A stretch of DNA of 60,000 nt from Owenia fusiformis (lineage: Eukaryota; Annelida; Polychaeta; Sabellida; Oweniidae). The notes below the pieces were generated by a model. It was not told where the DNA came from. It made no database searches and saw only the letters and a program-made list of their open reading frames with translations. Position numbers and translations under genes: made by a program. This document shows, piece after piece, positions 58,540-60,000 of the stretch; within the stretch, counting starts at the first letter, position 1; the number at the start of each line of letters is the position of its first letter. The stretch is from NCBI GenBank assembly GCA_903813345.2, contig CAIIXF020000012.1, positions 21,032,184 to 21,092,183 on the forward strand, read 5' to 3'.

Positions 58540-59640
58540 TGTTGGGCCATATTGTCGGCCTAGGCGTGTCTGTCTGTCTGTCCGTCCGTCTGTCCATCCG
58601 TACGTCCGGGAGTTTTCTCCAAAACCACTACAGAAATCACCTTCAGATGTTCAGGGATACAGATGCATACAGATGTGGATGAAAAAATTTTAACTCAAAA
58701 CCTACTTCCTGTCGGCCATTTTGAAGTCAAATGCTAAAATCCTTGTCTGCAAACTTTAAGAAAAACGGCTTCACAGTTGCTTTTAAAACTTGAACATCTT
58801 GTTCAGCTCACTTCATTCTAGATCTGATTAGGTTTTGAACCTGTTAGCTCAGTCATGGCAGCCATTTTGAATGTCTTAAGAAAAGTTAGCGTGCGATAAT
58901 ACTTTGTATCATATTGAATGGTGTTTTTGAGTTTTCATACCTTAACTTAGTAGCTTTATAAATTATTTTTAGATGTATTTTGTTGTAAAAGCCTTTGTTA
59001 TTGTTAACAGTAGTTATATGTGATAATTTTGTAAAAAGAAATCAGCAAAAACTTATTATCACTTTTTTATTGTCGGCCATTTTGGATTTTTCCGTCCTAA
59101 AATCTTGTCTGTGAAGTCTTGTCTGCGCGTTTTCAGGTGAACTGTTTGGTGGATCAATTTCAAATTTTCAGGGATGATTCTTAGTATAAAAATTTAGATC
59201 TGATTAGTTTTTTGGCATTCTGGATAAATGTCAAGACAGCCATTTTGGATTTTCCGTCTTGAAATCTTGCCTGTAAAGTCTTGTCTACGCGTTTTTTGGT
59301 GAACCGTTCGGTAGATCAATTTCATATTTTCAGGGATGATTCTTAGTATGGAAATCTAGAAACAGATTAGTTTTTTGACATTTGGTAAATGTCAAGGCAG
59401 CCATTTTGGATTTTCCATCCTAAAACCTTGTCTGTAAAGTCTTGTTCACATGTTTTCTGGTTAACTGTGTGACGGATCAATTTCAATTTTCAGGGGTGCT
59501 TCTTAGTATGAAAATCTAGAACTGACTACATTTTTGGCATTCTGGGTAAATTTCAAGGTGGCCATTTTGGATTTTCCGTCCTCAAATTGTGTTGGTAAAG
59601 TCTTGTCTACTCATTTCCAGAATAACCATTTGACGGGATC
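58540..59640 (+). repeat. 'tgttgggccatattgtc' head plus 161-163-bp tandem units, copy 2
   Basis: Same order as copy 1. The marker 'attttggattttccgtc' is at 59079, 59242, 59403 and 59564, spacing 163, 161 and 161 bp. The array ends near 59640 with 'ggtggggacattttgtacac', which matches the 'gtccccacc' head in complement, so the whole unit may be a long element with short inverted ends (GTCCCCACC / GGTGGGGAC). Confidence 0.8.
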
Positions 59641-59826
59641 ACCCATTGGTGGGGACATTTTGTACACATTTGTGTTCTTGTATAATATGTTTAACCTTTT
59701 AGCAAAATCTGGCACATAGAACCATATTATGAGACTTGTGCTTGCATTTAACTTTGATCACTCTAATATTGTGTGAAACTAGACGGTGGTGACATTTTGT
59801 CATGGTAATGCCTTGTTATTTTCTAG

Positions 59827-60000
59827 TTACAAACAGCAGTTGCGAAAGAACGCCAGATGCTCGAAGAAGAAAAAATAAAACAATTCCGAGCTGAGTTGAG
59901 TAATAAAGATGAAGATCAAAAGAGGGCCCTAGCAAAATCGATGTCAAGTTTAAATGCTGAGAGAAAGTTGAACGAAGAAATGCAAAAACAAATAATTATG
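59827..60000 (+). CDS. exon 16 (truncated by window end), coiled coil
   Basis: Acceptor TATTTTCTAG at 59826; the frame is open for 58 codons to the last base, with no donor seen. Begins LQTAVAKERQMLEEEKIKQF. Continues the coiled coil, so the C-terminus of the protein is outside the window. Confidence 0.85.

Larger units (their letters stand above)
56619..59826. other. intron 15
   Basis: Almost wholly repeats: a first copy of the 'tgttgggccatattgtc' head and 161-bp units (56690-57540), the AGGTCA-type repeat (57560-58470), then a second head and 161-bp unit array (58540-59640). Nothing else seen. Confidence 0.7.
554..60000 (+). other. gene model: 16 exons of one large KRAP/ITPRID-like plus coiled-coil protein, both ends missing
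   Basis: The 16 exons listed individually below were found by frame continuity plus AG/GT borders. Their lengths sum to 8,765 nt. After the two leading bases that complete a codon from an upstream exon, this is exactly 2,921 codons with no stop. Every donor phase matches the next acceptor phase, including the 25.8-kb intron 4 (phase 2 to 2) and the 8-kb intron 5 (phase 1 to 1). This is what is seen. That all exons sit in one transcript is inferred, because undetected symmetric exons could lie in introns 4 and 5, and two neighbouring genes could by chance have compatible phases. Order of protein regions: basic leader, Ser-rich disordered region with a KRAP-like segment, then a long coiled coil running off the window. 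No start codon, promoter, stop or poly(A) site is visible. Confidence 0.7.

Overview
The window looks like an AT-rich lophotrochozoan animal genome, most likely a mollusc and plausibly a bivalve. The grounds are spliceosomal GT-AG introns, long introns packed with small DNA transposons, and dispersed repeats of the 'gataactcaaatacc / aaatggccaccattttt' and 'tgtctgtccgtc' types that I associate with bivalve introns. The organism call is inference. I see no prokaryotic gene, rRNA or functional tRNA.

Almost everything belongs to one plus-strand gene that enters on the left and leaves on the right. I can place 16 exons (554-711, 1645-1759, 3338-3448, 4859-4997, 30758-37251, 45202-45392, 45646-45885, 48163-48333, 48902-49015, 49811-49996, 54288-54413, 54656-54834, 55077-55182, 55465-55623, 56517-56618, 59827-end). 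All 15 internal junctions agree in phase, so the exons join into one uninterrupted frame of 2,921 codons, open at both ends. Exons 1-4 encode a basic, then Ser/Glu-rich leader. Exon 5 is a giant 6.5-kb exon for a Ser/Asn-rich, probably disordered region. It contains a segment resembling the IP3-receptor-binding region of the KRAP/ITPRID/TESPA1 family. Exons 6-16 encode a linker followed by a long charged coiled coil. I cannot name the whole protein. An actin- or ER-linked IP3-receptor scaffold is a working hypothesis.

The introns carry the rest. Intron 2 opens with a 58/59-bp satellite copied from the exon 2 end and its splice donor. Intron 4 (25.8 kb) holds a 39-bp satellite interrupted by a foreign insertion, several long-armed fold-back elements, a CCATGG-rich 118-bp satellite, a TA-flanked element nested in an AGGTCA-rich repeat, and a dead Tc1/mariner transposon that itself carries an insertion. 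Intron 5 holds a near-perfect 1-kb palindrome lodged among copies of a smaller MITE, plus a TTAA-flanked MITE. Introns 7-15 hold a tRNA-derived SINE, a TTAA-type fold-back, a LINE reverse-transcriptase relic, an 8-bp-TSD hAT-type MITE and 161-163-bp tandem repeats.

The most interesting points are the donor-derived satellite, the joined giant exon plus coiled coil with several internal protein repeats, and the dense set of fold-back elements. For several of these, an intact copy elsewhere in the window allows the insertion site or target duplication to be read directly.
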